From the NCBI RefSeq assembly GCF_012848475.1, contig NZ_CP051666.1:2135501-2199500 (forward strand): a stretch of 64,000 bases of DNA. The letters run 5' to 3'. The stretch's first letter is position 1; each line of letters begins with the position of its first letter. A model generated the notes under the pieces. It saw nothing but the letters and a program-made list of their open reading frames with translations, was not told where the DNA came from and made no database searches. The translations under genes and the position numbers were made by a program. Positions 34,744-45,689 of this stretch are shown piece by piece. Source of the DNA: Marinobacterium sp. LSUCC0821 (GTDB taxonomy: Bacteria > Pseudomonadota > Gammaproteobacteria > Pseudomonadales > Balneatricaceae).

Positions 34744-35877
34744 TTGACGCAGCCAGCCATTCTAGCCCTTGAAGACGGTTCTATTTTTAGGGGGATTTCG
34801 ATTGGCGCCGAAGGCGAATCGACTGGTGAGGTAGTTTTCAACACCTCGATGACCGGTTACCAAGAGATCCTCACAGACCCATCTTACTGCCGTCAGATCG
34901 TGACACTGACTTACCCGCATATCGGGAACGTTGGTTGTAACCCTGAAGACGCTGAATCAGACCGCACTTGGGTTGCAGGTCTCGTGATTCGTGATCTACC
35001 GCTGATGGCGAGCAACTTCCGTTCAGAACAGGCACTGGATGCCTACCTTAAAGAGCGCAACATTCTCGGTATTGCTGGTATTGATACCCGCCGCTTGACT
35101 CGCATTTTGCGTGAAAAAGGTGCGCAGAACGGTTGCATCATGGCTGGTGAAAACCTAGATGAGGCTAAAGCAGTTGAAGCTGCTCGTGCATTCCCAGGCC
35201 TTAAAGGTATGGACCTTGCAAAAGTTGTTACCCGCGACACGCAAGATGCTTGGCGTACCTCAACTTGGAAGCTTGGCAGTGGCTGTGCTGAGATTGCTGA
35301 TGCTGATCAGCAGTTCCATGTGGTTGCTTATGACTTCGGTGTTAAATCAAATATTCTTCGCATGTTGGTTGAGCGTGGCTGTCGTTTGACAGTTGTTCCA
35401 GCGCAAACACCGGCTGCGGATGTGTTGGCGTTGAACCCAGATGGCGTGTTCCTTTCGAACGGCCCTGGCGATCCAGAGCCTTGTGACTACGCTATCACTG
35501 CAATTCGCGAAATTCTTGAGACTAAGTTGCCTGTATTCGGTATCTGTCTTGGTCACCAGCTGCTAGCACTAGCATCAGGTGCGCAAACCGAGAAGATGAA
35601 GTTTGGTCACCACGGTGCCAACCACCCAGTTCAGGATCTTGACTCTAAGCATGTGATGATCACCTCTCAGAACCACGGTTTCGCTGTTTCTGAAGGTTCA
35701 ATGCCAAGTACGCTGCGTGCGACCCATAAGTCGCTATTCGACGGCTCACTGCAGGGTATCGAACGTACCGATCGTCCAGCATTCAGTTTCCAAGGGCACC
35801 CTGAAGCGAGCCCAGGTCCACACGATGTGGCACCACTTTTTGATCGCTTTATAGAAATGATGCGCGCGGCTAACTAA
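34744..35877 (+). CDS. carA: Carbamoyl-phosphate synthase small subunit
   Basis: 377 residues from TTG 34744; GGGGAGG at 34732-34738 fits this start and the homologous N-terminus [16 protein letters not shown] follows. Small-subunit N domain, then class I glutaminase with nucleophile in [13 protein letters not shown] and His/Glu in [12 protein letters not shown]. It supplies ammonia from glutamine to CarB for arginine and pyrimidine synthesis. A promoter, leader and terminator lie upstream. Confidence 0.98.
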   Translation: MTQPAILALEDGSIFRGISIGAEGESTGEVVFNTSMTGYQEILTDPSYCRQIVTLTYPHIGNVGCNPEDAESDRTWVAGLVIRDLPLMASNFRSEQALDAYLKERNILGIAGIDTRRLTRILREKGAQNGCIMAGENLDEAKAVEAARAFPGLKGMDLAKVVTRDTQDAWRTSTWKLGSGCAEIADADQQFHVVAYDFGVKSNILRMLVERGCRLTVVPAQTPAADVLALNPDGVFLSNGPGDPEPCDYAITAIREILETKLPVFGICLGHQLLALASGAQTEKMKFGHHGANHPVQDLDSKHVMITSQNHGFAVSEGSMPSTLRATHKSLFDGSLQGIERTDRPAFSFQGHPEASPGPHDVAPLFDRFIEMMRAAN

Positions 35878-35916
35878 GCGCACTCCCGGGAAAACAGTTT
35901 TAGATCAGGTTTTAAT

Positions 35917-38900
35917 ATGCCAAAACGTACCGACATACAAAGTATCCTCATCCTAGGCGCAGGCCCAATCGTTATCGGCCAGGCGTGTGAGTTCGACTAC
36001 TCTGGCGCACAGGCGTGTAAAGCGCTTCGCGAAGAGGGTTACCGTGTAATTCTTGTGAACTCAAACCCAGCGACGATCATGACTGATCCGACCATGGCAG
36101 ATGCAACTTACATCGAGCCTATCAACTGGAAAACCGTCGCTAAGATCATCGAAAAAGAGCGTCCAGATGCGCTGCTACCTACCATGGGTGGTCAGACTGC
36201 ATTGAACTGTGCGCTTGACCTTGATCGTGAAGGCGTACTGGCTGAGTTTGGCGTTGAGATGATCGGTGCGACTCAGGATGCGATCGATAAGGCGGAAGAC
36301 CGCGAACGTTTCGATAAAGCGATGAAGAACATCGGCCTTGAGTGTCCTCGTGCTTCGATTGCACACTCAATGGAAGAGGCGCTTCAGGTTCTTGATATGG
36401 TTGGCTTCCCAGCAATCATTCGCCCATCGTTCACCATGGGTGGTTCAGGCGGTGGTATCGCTTACAACCGTGAAGAGTTCATCGAAATCTGTGAACGTGG
36501 TTTAGACCTGTCACCTACTAATGAGCTTCTAATCGACGAATCGTTGATCGGTTGGAAAGAGTACGAGATGGAAGTTGTTCGCGATAAGAACGACAACTGT
36601 ATCATCATCTGTTCGATTGAAAACTTTGACGCGATGGGTGTCCACACCGGCGACTCGATCACTGTTGCTCCAGCTCAGACGCTAACCGATAAAGAGTACC
36701 AGCTGATGCGTAACGCATCGATCGCAGTTCTTCGTGAGATCGGCGTTGAGACAGGTGGTTCGAACGTACAGTTTGGTGTCTGCCCAGAGACGGGTCGTGT
36801 TGTGGTTATCGAGATGAACCCACGTGTATCTCGTTCATCGGCTCTTGCATCTAAAGCGACAGGCTTCCCAATCGCGAAGGTGGCTGCGAAGTTGGCTGTG
36901 GGTTACACCCTAGATGAGCTACAGAATGATATTACTGGCGGTCGCACACCTGCATCTTTCGAGCCTGCGATCGACTACGTTGTCACTAAGATTCCTCGCT
37001 TCACTTTCGAGAAATTCCCGCAGGCAAATGACCGTCTAACTACGCAGATGAAATCTGTGGGTGAGGTGATGGCGATTGGCCGTACGCAGCAAGAGTCTCT
37101 GCAGAAAGCGCTTCGTGGCCTTGAAGTGGGTTCTGAAGGTTTCGACCCAATCGTTGATCTTGCAGCAGATGATGCGCGCGATAAGATTGTTTACGAACTG
37201 ACTGAACCAGGCGCTGAGCGTATTTGGTACATCGGTGATGCGTTCCGTATGGGTATGAGCGTTGATGAAATCTACAAGCTAAGTGGCGTTGATCCTTGGT
37301 TCCTTGTTCAGATTGAAGACATCATCAAAGATGAGCAGCGCGTTTCTGAATCTGCATTGGGAGACCTATCAGCAGATGCTATCTTCGCACTGAAACGTAA
37401 AGGTTTCTCTGATGCCCGTCTTGCGAAACTTCTAGGTGTTTCTGAGAAGCAGTTCCGCAAGCACCGTCAGGGTCTTGGCATTCGTCCTGTCTACAAGCGT
37501 GTTGATACCTGTGCGGCAGAGTTTGCGACAGATACTGCTTACATGTACTCAACGTACGAAGAGGAGTGTGAAGCGAACCCATCGACTCGTGACAAGATCA
37601 TGGTGATCGGTGGTGGCCCTAACCGTATCGGTCAGGGTATCGAATTTGACTACTGCTGTGTGCACGCAGCTCTTGCAGCGCGTGAAGATGGCTATGAAAC
37701 AATCATGGTTAACTGTAACCCTGAAACTGTATCGACAGACTACGATACATCCGATCGCCTCTACTTTGAGCCAATCACGCTTGAAGATGTATTGGCTATC
37801 GTTGATGTAGAGAAGCCAAAAGGCGTTATCGTTCAGTACGGTGGTCAGACCCCACTTAAACTGGCCGTTGCTCTTGAGCAGGCAGGTGTCCCTATCATCG
37901 GTACCTCTTCTGAAGCGATTGATCGTGCCGAAGACCGTGAACAGTTCCAGCAGATGCTTAAGCGTCTTGGCCTGAAACAGCCAGAGAACGCGACTGTTCG
38001 TAGCCTTGAGCAGGCTGTGATTGAAGCTGAGAAGTTGGGCTACCCACTAGTTGTACGTCCATCATACGTACTAGGTGGTCGTGCTATGGAGATCGTCTAC
38101 AAAGAGGACGAACTTCGCCGTTACATGAACTCGGCTGTAAAAGTTTCTAACGAAGCACCAGTGCTTCTAGACCACTTCCTAAACGCTGCAATCGAAGTTG
38201 ATATCGATGCTGTATGTGACGGCAAACAGGTCGTGATTGGTGCAATCATGCAGCATATCGAGCAGGCGGGTGTTCACTCTGGTGACTCTGCATGTTCACT
38301 ACCTCCTTACAATCTGGCAGCAGATATTCAGGATGAGATGCGTGAAATGGTTCGCAAGATGGCGATCGAGCTTGGTGTTGTTGGCTTGATGAACGTACAG
38401 CTTGCATACCAGGATGGCGAAATCTACGTGATCGAGGTTAACCCACGTGCATCACGTACTGTACCGTTCGTATCGAAATGTATCGGTGTTTCGCTAGCGA
38501 AGATTGCTGCTCTTGTAATGACTGGCAAGTCCCTAGAAGAGCTTGGTTTCACTGAAGAGATCATTCCGACCTACTTCAACGTGAAAGAAGCGGTATTCCC
38601 GTTCAACAAATTCCAAGGTGTTGACCCAATTCTTGGCCCTGAGATGAAGTCTACAGGCGAAGTTATGGGAACAGGTGAGACCTTCGGTGAAGCGTTCATG
38701 AAGGCGCATATCGGTGCTGGCGACAAACTACCTAAACCAGGTACTGCGTTCATCTCTGTTCGTGACGTAGATAAAGCGGCAGCGCTAGAATTGACTAAGC
38801 AGCTTGTTGATCTTGGCTTTAACATCATCTCGACCAGCGGTACGGGTGCGATGCTTAAAGAGAACGGTATTGAAGTTACCCTAGTGAACAAGGTGACTGA

Positions 38901-39138
38901 AGGTCGTCCAAACATCGTCGACATGCTGAAGAATAAGGAAGTGAACTACGTGGTGAATACCACTGAAGGCCGCAAAGCGATTGCAGACTCTGCAGATATT
39001 CGTCGCGCTGCACTTCAGCACAAGGTTCCATACTCTACGACTATCGCTGGCGCAGCTGCGATCACCGAAGCACTTCGCTACGGTGAAGAGCGTACAGTGC
39101 GTCGCCTGCAGGATATTCACGCGGAGTCAAACGCATGA
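35917..39138 (+). CDS. carB: Carbamoyl-phosphate synthase large subunit
   Basis: 1073 residues, full length. Two homologous ATP-grasp halves (first from [20 protein letters not shown], second from [19 protein letters not shown]), each with FNVQ/NVQ..EVNPR type metal sites ([20 protein letters not shown] and [17 protein letters not shown]), and the C-terminal MGS-like allosteric domain from about 935. It makes carbamoyl phosphate. It overlaps greA by 4 bp (ATGA). Confidence 0.99.
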   Translation: MPKRTDIQSILILGAGPIVIGQACEFDYSGAQACKALREEGYRVILVNSNPATIMTDPTMADATYIEPINWKTVAKIIEKERPDALLPTMGGQTALNCALDLDREGVLAEFGVEMIGATQDAIDKAEDRERFDKAMKNIGLECPRASIAHSMEEALQVLDMVGFPAIIRPSFTMGGSGGGIAYNREEFIEICERGLDLSPTNELLIDESLIGWKEYEMEVVRDKNDNCIIICSIENFDAMGVHTGDSITVAPAQTLTDKEYQLMRNASIAVLREIGVETGGSNVQFGVCPETGRVVVIEMNPRVSRSSALASKATGFPIAKVAAKLAVGYTLDELQNDITGGRTPASFEPAIDYVVTKIPRFTFEKFPQANDRLTTQMKSVGEVMAIGRTQQESLQKALRGLEVGSEGFDPIVDLAADDARDKIVYELTEPGAERIWYIGDAFRMGMSVDEIYKLSGVDPWFLVQIEDIIKDEQRVSESALGDLSADAIFALKRKGFSDARLAKLLGVSEKQFRKHRQGLGIRPVYKRVDTCAAEFATDTAYMYSTYEEECEANPSTRDKIMVIGGGPNRIGQGIEFDYCCVHAALAAREDGYETIMVNCNPETVSTDYDTSDRLYFEPITLEDVLAIVDVEKPKGVIVQYGGQTPLKLAVALEQAGVPIIGTSSEAIDRAEDREQFQQMLKRLGLKQPENATVRSLEQAVIEAEKLGYPLVVRPSYVLGGRAMEIVYKEDELRRYMNSAVKVSNEAPVLLDHFLNAAIEVDIDAVCDGKQVVIGAIMQHIEQAGVHSGDSACSLPPYNLAADIQDEMREMVRKMAIELGVVGLMNVQLAYQDGEIYVIEVNPRASRTVPFVSKCIGVSLAKIAALVMTGKSLEELGFTEEIIPTYFNVKEAVFPFNKFQGVDPILGPEMKSTGEVMGTGETFGEAFMKAHIGAGDKLPKPGTAFISVRDVDKAAALELTKQLVDLGFNIISTSGTGAMLKENGIEVTLVNKVTEGRPNIVDMLKNKEVNYVVNTTEGRKAIADSADIRRAALQHKVPYSTTIAGAAAITEALRYGEERTVRRLQDIHAESNA

Positions 39139-39614
39139 GCACGCGCGTACCTATGACCGTTGAGGGCGAAGTAGCACTTCGCTCTGAACTAGAGCGTCTT
39201 AAGACTAAAGACCGTCCTACCGTTGTTGCTGCAATTGCAGAGGCGCGTGAACATGGCGATCTCAAAGAGAACGCTGAGTACCACGCTGCCCGTGAACAGC
39301 AGGGTTTCATCGAAGGCCGCATCGCCGAGATCGAGAGTAAGCTTTCTATGGCTCAGGTGATCGATGTAACGAGCCTGCCACACACAGGCAAAGTAATCTT
39401 CGGAACTACAGTTGATCTAATTAACCTAGAGACTGACGCTGAAGTAACCTACAAGATCGTAGGTGATGACGAAGCAGATCTTAAGCAGAACAAAATCTCT
39501 GTAAACTCCCCAATCGCTCGTGGCCTGATCGGTAAAGAGGAAGGCGATATCGCCGGAATCACTACGCCGGGTGGCATGATCGAATATGAGATTGCTGAAG
39601 TTAAGCATATCTAA
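39135..39614 (+). CDS. greA: Transcription elongation factor GreA
   Basis: 159 residues. N-terminal coiled-coil with the acidic tip ([22 protein letters not shown]) that enters the RNA polymerase secondary channel; C-terminal FKBP-like domain ([33 protein letters not shown]). It rescues backtracked polymerase. Translationally coupled to carB, as in Pseudomonas. Confidence 0.98.
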   Translation: MSTRVPMTVEGEVALRSELERLKTKDRPTVVAAIAEAREHGDLKENAEYHAAREQQGFIEGRIAEIESKLSMAQVIDVTSLPHTGKVIFGTTVDLINLETDAEVTYKIVGDDEADLKQNKISVNSPIARGLIGKEEGDIAGITTPGGMIEYEIAEVKHI

Positions 39615-39631
39615 GATTTAGCTTAGAGCAG

Positions 39632-39655
39632 AAAACCGCCGCGAGGCGGTTTTTT
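39632..39655 (+). terminator. Terminator of carAB-greA
   Basis: AAAACCGCC-GCGA-GGCGGTTTT and further T (to 39655). Confidence 0.9.
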
Positions 39656-39721
39656 ATTGTTAATATCCTGCCTTTGGCTGGGTATTTGCTTTTGAAGTTT
39701 TACTAGAATCTATAGTAACGA

Positions 39722-39745
39722 AAAAACCACCCGAAGGTGGTTTTT
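39722..39745 (-). terminator. Terminator of the TRAP operon (bidirectional)
   Basis: AAAAACCACC-CGAA-GGTGGTTTTT, symmetrical A and T runs, 22 bp past the dctM stop. On the minus strand it ends the TRAP transporter operon. Confidence 0.8.
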
Positions 39746-39766
39746 AGAATCAACAATCAGAATTGT

Positions 39767-41080
39767 TTAGTCCGGAATAATACCCCAGGTCAAAACTGGG
39801 AATATCAGTAGCAGCGCTACACGAACAAAGTCTGATGCTAGGAATGGCAGTACGCCTGCGAAGGTATCTCGCATCGGTACGCCATCTGCAATCTTGTTGA
39901 TGATGAATACGTTCATACCTACCGGAGGGGTAATCATGCCGACCTCAACAACGATCAGACAGATAATGCCGAACCAAAGTGCGGTCTGCTCTTCTGTCAT
40001 ACCAAAATCTAGACCCATAATCGCAGGGAAGAAGATAGGCACAGTCAGTAGGATCATCGACAACGAGTCCATCAAACAGCCGAGTACCAGGTAGACAGCA
40101 AGCATAAGCAGTAGGACCATCATTGGCGCCATATTGGTACCAATAATCCAGTTTGCTAGCTCTTCAGGCATGCCGCTTAGGCTCAAGAAAGCGTTGAAGA
40201 TATCTGCACCTAGAATGATTACAAAGATCATAGCGCTGTTGATCGCCGTTGATTTAAGACACTCTAGGAAACCTTCCCAGGTCAACTGACGGTTGATCAG
40301 TGCAATAACTATTGTGCCGACTACACCGTACGCCGCAGCTTCAGATGGCGTGAATATACCGCCGTAGATGCCGCCGAGAACGCCGATGAAAAGGAAGGCT
40401 GCTGGAATAAGATCAATAATAGCCTTGCCACGCTCTGCCCAGCTCGCTTTCTGGCTCTTGTCTGCATAGTGCGGACGCAGTTTAACCAGAATGGCAATAA
40501 CCAGCATGTAGCCCATGATCGCCATGACACCAGGAACCATTGCCGCCATAAATAGCTTCACAATGTTCTGCTCAGTCAGAATGGCATAGATGATCAGTAC
40601 AATTGATGGTGGGATTAAAATACCCAGTGTGCCGCCTGCAGCAAGAGCACCTGTTGCCATAGCACCGTGGTAACCGTGACGTTTCATCTCTGGAAGTGCA
40701 ACTTGGCCCATAGTTGCGGCCGTTGCTAGTGAAGAGCCACAGATAGCGCCAAAGAGGCCGCAGCCACCGACAGCAGCTAGTGCTAGACCGCCACGATAGT
40801 GCCCAATGAATGCGTTTACACCGGTAAATAGCGAACGGCTAATTCCGGAGCGGGTAGCTAGGTTACCCATCAAAAGGAATAGCGGGATGATCGAAAGCGA
40901 GTGGCTCGCCATTTGACCAAATGATGAGCCCTTCATGTAGAAAAGAAGCGTACTGAAGTCATCAATTACTGAGTAACCTACGGCACCCGCTAGCATCATT
41001 GCGATACCGATAGGTACGCGTAGGAACATGATGACGAGCATGAACAGGATAATTAATCCTGCAATGACTGGATCACTCAT
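39767..41080 (-). CDS. dctM: TRAP transporter large permease DctM
   Basis: 437 residues, about 12 hydrophobic helices, family markers PIGIAMMLAG, LFLLMGNLATRSGISRSLF, GGCGLFGAICGSSLATAATMG, GALAAGGTLGILIPPSI and EVGMITPPVGMNVFIIN. DctM is the ion-coupled channel subunit of TRAP transporters, normally driven by sodium in marine bacteria. It overlaps dctQ by 4 bp. Confidence 0.93.
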   Translation of the reverse strand: MSDPVIAGLIILFMLVIMFLRVPIGIAMMLAGAVGYSVIDDFSTLLFYMKGSSFGQMASHSLSIIPLFLLMGNLATRSGISRSLFTGVNAFIGHYRGGLALAAVGGCGLFGAICGSSLATAATMGQVALPEMKRHGYHGAMATGALAAGGTLGILIPPSIVLIIYAILTEQNIVKLFMAAMVPGVMAIMGYMLVIAILVKLRPHYADKSQKASWAERGKAIIDLIPAAFLFIGVLGGIYGGIFTPSEAAAYGVVGTIVIALINRQLTWEGFLECLKSTAINSAMIFVIILGADIFNAFLSLSGMPEELANWIIGTNMAPMMVLLLMLAVYLVLGCLMDSLSMILLTVPIFFPAIMGLDFGMTEEQTALWFGIICLIVVEVGMITPPVGMNVFIINKIADGVPMRDTFAGVLPFLASDFVRVALLLIFPVLTWGIIPD

Positions 41081-41589
41081 TTAGCACCTTTGTAATCTGC
41101 ATAGATCGCAATAGGTTTAATAAACCCAGCGATAGAGGTTAGGCTGAAACCAAAAGAGATAGTCATATAAAACCACCACTCTTTCATGCGAAGCATCATA
41201 GTTTCGTTACTGTAGCGTTGAGCCGCGAGGCCGCCATCATAAGCTTGAACTGCTAGGAAATAGAAAAGGATACCTAGTAGTAAGCTACCAACAACATCCA
41301 TAAAAAGTCGAACACGCGCAGGGGCTGATGCAGTTAAGACGTCAACAATAACGTTACCTAGTCGCATTTGGCAGTAGGGAAGCGCGAGGGCAACCACCAC
41401 GGCGGTGAACATCTGCACGATCTCGGTATCACCGTTAATCGGAGAGGAGAAAAAGTAACGGCCAGCCACACTGGTTACAGTGGTGAATGCCATTACCGTA
41501 AGAATTAAGCCCGATAAAAGAGCGAGCCACAAAGTGGCTCGCTCGAAGTAGTCCACAAGGGACCGGGTTTTGAGTAACAGTGCTGTCAC
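41077..41589 (-). CDS. dctQ: TRAP transporter small permease DctQ
   Basis: 170 residues with four membrane helices. Family features: AGRYFFSSPINGDTEIVQ, a small hydrophilic turn, and LALPYCQMRLGNVIVDVLT. DctQ partners DctM. It lies between dctP and dctM in the same operon. Confidence 0.9.
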   Translation of the reverse strand: MTALLLKTRSLVDYFERATLWLALLSGLILTVMAFTTVTSVAGRYFFSSPINGDTEIVQMFTAVVVALALPYCQMRLGNVIVDVLTASAPARVRLFMDVVGSLLLGILFYFLAVQAYDGGLAAQRYSNETMMLRMKEWWFYMTISFGFSLTSIAGFIKPIAIYADYKGAK

Positions 41590-41621
41590 TTAAACACCTT
41601 TTAGTTTATTTGCTGTACTAA

Positions 41622-42665
41622 TTACTTGCTGTATTTCTCTAGCATAGCGTTAGCAGAGTCCATCAACTTCTGGCCAGGAAGACCTAGACCATCCATCTCT
41701 TTAACCCATTCGCCAGCTACGCCAGAAGTCGCTTCTTGCATCTTCTTAACTTCGTCAGCAGGCATCTGTGAGCGCTTAGCGTTCTCGTCGATCAGCTTAC
41801 GACCGAAGTTTTCAGCGTTCTTGAAGAACTCACCACCGATTTTTGCGAAGTACATGCCAGAGTGATCATCCATCACTTTCTGAAGATCAGCAGGCATAGA
41901 GTCGTACTTAGCTTTGTTCATGCCTAGTAGGAAGACAGAAGTGTAAAGACCACGGCCGTCTGCAGTTTCAACTTCTACTGCGTTATCAACAAGCTCGTGA
42001 AGTTTTAGCGCTGGAACGATTTCGAAAGGTACTACAGTACCGTCGATAACGTTCTTAGCAAGTGCCTGTGGCATCTCTGGTACAGGCATGCCCACTGGTG
42101 TAGCACCAAGAGCTTCCAGAGCTGCAGCTACTGGACGGCTTGGGTTACGAAGTTTCTTGCCAGCGAAGTCTGCAACTGAGTCGATGGCATCGCCTTTAGA
42201 GTAAACAACGCCACGGTCGTGAGTCCAAAGACCAACAACGTGCATATCTTTAAATTCAGCCTGAACTTCAGGGTTTGCTTCGTAGTATGCAGTTAGCGCC
42301 TGTGAAGTTTCGTAGGCGTCAGTCACCATCCATGGGTTTTCAAATGCAGATACTGCAGGGAAACGACCTGGAGTGTAGCCAGGAAGCGTCCAGATTAGGT
42401 CAACGAAACCATCCTGAACCTGATCGACTAGCTGAGGTGGTTTACCACCAAGAGACATTGAACCGTAGATCTTGATTTTGATGCGGCCGTTAGATGCTTT
42501 CTCAATTGAGTCAGCCCATGGCTGGAAGAACTTAGCATGTGCAGGAGCCTTCGCTGGAAGGAAGTGGTGCATCTTAAGTTCGAAATCAGCTGCCTGTGCA
42601 GAAACTGAAACAAGTGAAGCAAGGATTGCTGCACCGGCTGCTTTGATAAATACGCGTTTTTTCAT
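41622..42665 (-). CDS. dctP: TRAP transporter solute-binding protein DctP
   Basis: 347 residues. Signal peptide MKKRVFIKAAGAAILASLVSVSAQA. Mature DctP fold with MHHFLPAKAPAHAKFFQPWADSIEK, and the substrate-site region KKLRNPSRPVAAALEALGATPVGMPVPE, where an arginine usually binds a carboxylate. The ligand cannot be named from sequence; organic acids are usual. First gene of the dctPQM operon, with GGAGAAAAAC upstream of ATG. Confidence 0.92.
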   Translation of the reverse strand: MKKRVFIKAAGAAILASLVSVSAQAADFELKMHHFLPAKAPAHAKFFQPWADSIEKASNGRIKIKIYGSMSLGGKPPQLVDQVQDGFVDLIWTLPGYTPGRFPAVSAFENPWMVTDAYETSQALTAYYEANPEVQAEFKDMHVVGLWTHDRGVVYSKGDAIDSVADFAGKKLRNPSRPVAAALEALGATPVGMPVPEMPQALAKNVIDGTVVPFEIVPALKLHELVDNAVEVETADGRGLYTSVFLLGMNKAKYDSMPADLQKVMDDHSGMYFAKIGGEFFKNAENFGRKLIDENAKRSQMPADEVKKMQEATSGVAGEWVKEMDGLGLPGQKLMDSANAMLEKYSK

Positions 42666-42823
42666 TGTTTTTCTCCTTGGGGATTTTTGTAAGCCTTACA
42701 TTACTCTAATTTTTCACCGATAAAACTGCTGTCTAGATGAATTCTCATCCAATCTTGCGCTTGATCAATTAGAACGAGCTTTGTTTGGTTTTTACAGCTG
42801 CCAACATTAGGTTTGTTGAGGAG

Positions 42824-42835
42824 GGGTTGCAACCC
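42824..42835. repeat. Palindrome GGGTTGCAACCC upstream of dctP
   Basis: A perfect 12-bp palindrome 159 bp before dctP; a half copy GGGTTGC recurs at 42858-42864. The role is unknown, perhaps an operator. Confidence 0.3.
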
Positions 42836-42887
42836 TATATTCTCATTTTTGAATACCGGGTTGCGGACATTGAATCTGCGGTGAGTG

Positions 42888-42909
42888 CCGTAAAAACGGG
42901 GTTTTACGG
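42888..42909. other. Hairpin beyond the yhbY stop
   Basis: CCGTAAAA-ACGGGG-TTTTACGG, perfect 8-bp stem, six bases past the yhbY stop on its strand. No U-run follows on minus, so it may stabilise or weakly terminate the yhbY message. Confidence 0.4.
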
Positions 42910-42914
42910 TTGGA

Positions 42915-43217
42915 TTAGCGCATTAAATTGGATAGCTTAGGGTTAGGCTCCTGTGATGCTCTGAATAGCACGGCGATGTTGCCTATCTCTTGAATGAGTT
43001 CCGCTTCCACTACGCCAACAAGCTCTTTTATAAGGGCTTTTTTAACGTCGCGATCGCCTACCGCAAATTTAACTTTAATCAGCTCGTGATCTTCAAGGGC
43101 GCGGTCAACTTCAAGTTGTACCCCCTCGCTCAGGCCATTGCCACCAACGATGACAATAGGATTTAGATCGTGAGCACGCGTGCGAAGACGCTTTTTTTGA
43201 TCGGTCGTTAAGCTCAT
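42915..43217 (-). CDS. yhbY: RNA-binding protein YhbY (CRM domain)
   Basis: 100 residues, one CRS1/YhbY domain: LTTDQKKRLRTRAHDLNPIVIVGGNGLSEGV, with the GxxG-type loop, then DHELIKVKFAVGDR and AELIQEIGNIAVLFR. It binds pre-50S ribosomal particles in E. coli. In E. coli it is divergent from rlmE-ftsH; here the next gene on the plus strand is ftsH directly. Confidence 0.95.
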   Translation of the reverse strand: MSLTTDQKKRLRTRAHDLNPIVIVGGNGLSEGVQLEVDRALEDHELIKVKFAVGDRDVKKALIKELVGVVEAELIQEIGNIAVLFRASQEPNPKLSNLMR

Positions 43218-43380
43218 ATTAGAATTAATACCTTTAATTGAATGGTCTTAATGTTGGGTTCATATTAACACCCTTTAATCAGCCCTAGTAGTATTGCATG
43301 GTTGCCATATTGAAGTGGTGAACGCGTTTGCAGTGGTGGTTAGTTTAATTTTTCATCTTTAGCCTGCTGTAACAGAGGGG

Positions 43381-43409
43381 CTTGTAATTTATGATATGGC
43401 CCCCACCTA
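43381..43409 (+). promoter_or_regulatory. Candidate heat-shock promoter of ftsH
   Basis: CTTGTAA (43381-43387), 13-bp spacer, CCCCACCTA (43401-43409): near sigma32 consensus. The start would be about 167 bp before ftsH, which is sigma32-dependent in E. coli. In the remainder of the 366-bp gap 43218-43583 I see no gene. Confidence 0.5.
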
Positions 43410-43583
43410 AGAATTACTGTGGTTTTATCGACCTCATAGTGGATTGCACACTCCGTTATGTTTGTATTGATGTGCAAATTAGAATTTTAGGCAGTTGGGT
43501 CTTTAACCGGGCTGCTCGGAAAAGGTTTTTAGGGCGTATAACTTCATAAGGCAGTTTACGTTTAAAGTTTAGAGGAAATTGGT

Positions 43584-45638
43584 TTGAACGATATGGTTCG
43601 TAATTTAGTGCTCTGGTTGGTCATTGCTGCTGTTCTGATGACTATATTCAACAACTTCAGCGCTGAAAGTAGCGTAGGCCGAGTGAGCTACTCAGACTTT
43701 GTTGCTGAGGTGCAAGCGGGTCGCGTCAATCGTGTGACTGTTGATGGTTACACCATTAATGGCGTGCGCGATAACGGTGAGCGTTTTGAAACTGTTCGTC
43801 CAGCTATCTCTGACCCTAAATTGATCGATGATCTGTTGAAACATGACGTTATTGTTGAAGGTAAATTGCCTGAGCAGCAGAGCATTTGGCAGCAGTTGTT
43901 AGTGGCGACCTTCCCAATCCTGATCATCATCGCAATCTTTATGTTCTTCATGCGTCAGATGCAAGGTGGTGCCGGCGGCAAGGGCGGCCCCATGTCTTTC
44001 GGTAAGTCGAAAGCGCGCATGATGAGCGAAGATCAGATCAAAACCACTTTTGCCGATGTTGCTGGTGTTGAAGAGGCTAAAGAGGAAGTTGCAGAGCTTG
44101 TTGATTACCTTCGTGACCCTGGTAAGTTCCAGCGCTTAGGTGGCCATATCCCTCGCGGCGTTCTAATGGCAGGTAACCCAGGTACAGGTAAAACTCTGCT
44201 TGCGAAAGCGATTGCTGGCGAAGCGAAAGTGCCGTTCTTCAGTATCTCTGGTTCTGATTTCGTTGAGATGTTTGTAGGTGTGGGTGCGTCGCGTGTACGT
44301 GACATGTTTGATCAAGCTAAGAAACACGCGCCGTGTATCATCTTTATCGACGAGATTGACGCTGTGGGTCGTTCACGTGGTGTAGGCCTTGGTGGTGGTA
44401 ACGATGAGCGTGAGCAGACACTCAACCAGTTGCTCGTTGAGATGGATGGCTTTGAGGGTACTGAAGGTATCATCGTCATCGCTGCGACTAACCGTCCAGA
44501 TGTTCTAGACCCTGCGCTGTTGCGTCCTGGTCGTTTTGACCGTCAGGTGCATGTTGGGCTTCCTGATATCCAGGGACGTGAAAAAATTCTTAAAGTGCAC
44601 ATGCGTAAAGTGCCGCTTGGAGATGATGTTAAACCTGAGCTGATTGCGCGTGGTACGCCGGGCTTCTCGGGTGCTGATCTTGCAAACCTTGTTAACGAAG
44701 CTGCCCTTTTTGCAGCGCGTGAGAGCCGTCGTACTGTTGGCATGGATCAGTTTGAGAAAGCAAAAGACAAGATCATGATGGGCGCAGAGCGTAAGTCGAT
44801 GGTGATGTCTTACAAAGAGCGTCTCAATACTGCATACCATGAAGCTGGGCATGCGATTGTTGGTCGTTTAATGCCAGAGCATGATCCTGTCTACAAGGTT
44901 TCTATTATTCCGCGTGGCCGTGCATTGGGTGTAACCATGTTCCTTCCTGAGGAGGACCGATACTCATTCAGTCGTCAGGGCATTATTTCACAGATCTGTT
45001 CACTCTATGGTGGTCGAATCGCTGAAGAGATGACGCTCGGCAAAGAGGGCGTTACCACAGGTGCATCAAACGATATTCAGCGTGCAACTCAGCTTGCTCG
45101 TAACATGGTGACGCGCTGGGGTCTTTCGGAGGAGCTTGGTCCTCTATTGTATGCGGCTGAAGATGATGATCCGTTTGGTCGTGGCATGGGCGGTGGCGCT
45201 AAGCCAACATCGGGTGAGACTCAAAACCGCATTGATGCTGAAGTTCGTAAGATTATTGATGAGTGTTACGAAAAGGCATACACCACGCTAAAAGAGAATC
45301 GAGATATTCTTGATTCTATGTGCGAAGCGTTGATGAAGTATGAAACCATCGGTAGTGATCAGCTAGATCAGCTGATGGAACGCAAAGAGGTTACACCGCC
45401 AGAGGGTTGGTCGGATGTGCCTGAGCGTGAGTCCGCAGCTGCTGAAGAGGTGGCTAAAGAGATGTCTCAGGTTAATCCTGCAGAATCTGATGTCCCTTCT
45501 GATGAATTATCTGATGTCCCTTCTGATGAATTATCTGAAGCTCCTTCTGATGAAGAGTCTGATGATCAATCTAATGATGCATCTGATACTCAAGCGAGTG
45601 ATTCAGATGATGAGCCAACCGGTGAAGGTAAGGCATAA
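43584..45638 (+). CDS. ftsH: ATP-dependent membrane metalloprotease FtsH
   Basis: 684 residues from TTG 43584; AGAGGA is 7 nt upstream, while ATG 43593 is too far. Two membrane helices (about 6-22 and 103-121), AAA domain with Walker [29 protein letters not shown], the second region of homology, then zinc protease HEAGH. It degrades LpxC, sigma32, SecY and others. The C-terminus has an extended Asp/Ser-rich tail with 8-residue repeats SDVPSDEL, longer than in E. coli (644). Confidence 0.97.
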   Translation: MNDMVRNLVLWLVIAAVLMTIFNNFSAESSVGRVSYSDFVAEVQAGRVNRVTVDGYTINGVRDNGERFETVRPAISDPKLIDDLLKHDVIVEGKLPEQQSIWQQLLVATFPILIIIAIFMFFMRQMQGGAGGKGGPMSFGKSKARMMSEDQIKTTFADVAGVEEAKEEVAELVDYLRDPGKFQRLGGHIPRGVLMAGNPGTGKTLLAKAIAGEAKVPFFSISGSDFVEMFVGVGASRVRDMFDQAKKHAPCIIFIDEIDAVGRSRGVGLGGGNDEREQTLNQLLVEMDGFEGTEGIIVIAATNRPDVLDPALLRPGRFDRQVHVGLPDIQGREKILKVHMRKVPLGDDVKPELIARGTPGFSGADLANLVNEAALFAARESRRTVGMDQFEKAKDKIMMGAERKSMVMSYKERLNTAYHEAGHAIVGRLMPEHDPVYKVSIIPRGRALGVTMFLPEEDRYSFSRQGIISQICSLYGGRIAEEMTLGKEGVTTGASNDIQRATQLARNMVTRWGLSEELGPLLYAAEDDDPFGRGMGGGAKPTSGETQNRIDAEVRKIIDECYEKAYTTLKENRDILDSMCEALMKYETIGSDQLDQLMERKEVTPPEGWSDVPERESAAAEEVAKEMSQVNPAESDVPSDELSDVPSDELSEAPSDEESDDQSNDASDTQASDSDDEPTGEGKA
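45486..45557 (+). repeat. 24-bp tandem repeat in ftsH tail
   Basis: Two identical 24-bp units (45486-45509 and 45510-45533) and one divergent unit (45534-45557), encoding [24 protein letters not shown]. Confidence 0.85.
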
Positions 45639-45656
45639 GCTAAATGCATTTAAATT

Positions 45657-45679
45657 GCCCGCGTTATCGCGGGCTTTTT
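45657..45679 (+). terminator. Terminator of ftsH
   Basis: GCCCGCG-TTAT-CGCGGGC and TTTTT. It lies 11 bp before the folP start, so folP may need read-through or another promoter. Confidence 0.85.
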
Positions 45680-45689
45680 GTTTTGTTGT

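Noticed and set aside
34744-34760. Leaderless carA as described in Pseudomonas
   Set aside because: A strong GGGGAGG ribosome site and an upstream promoter with long leader are present here.
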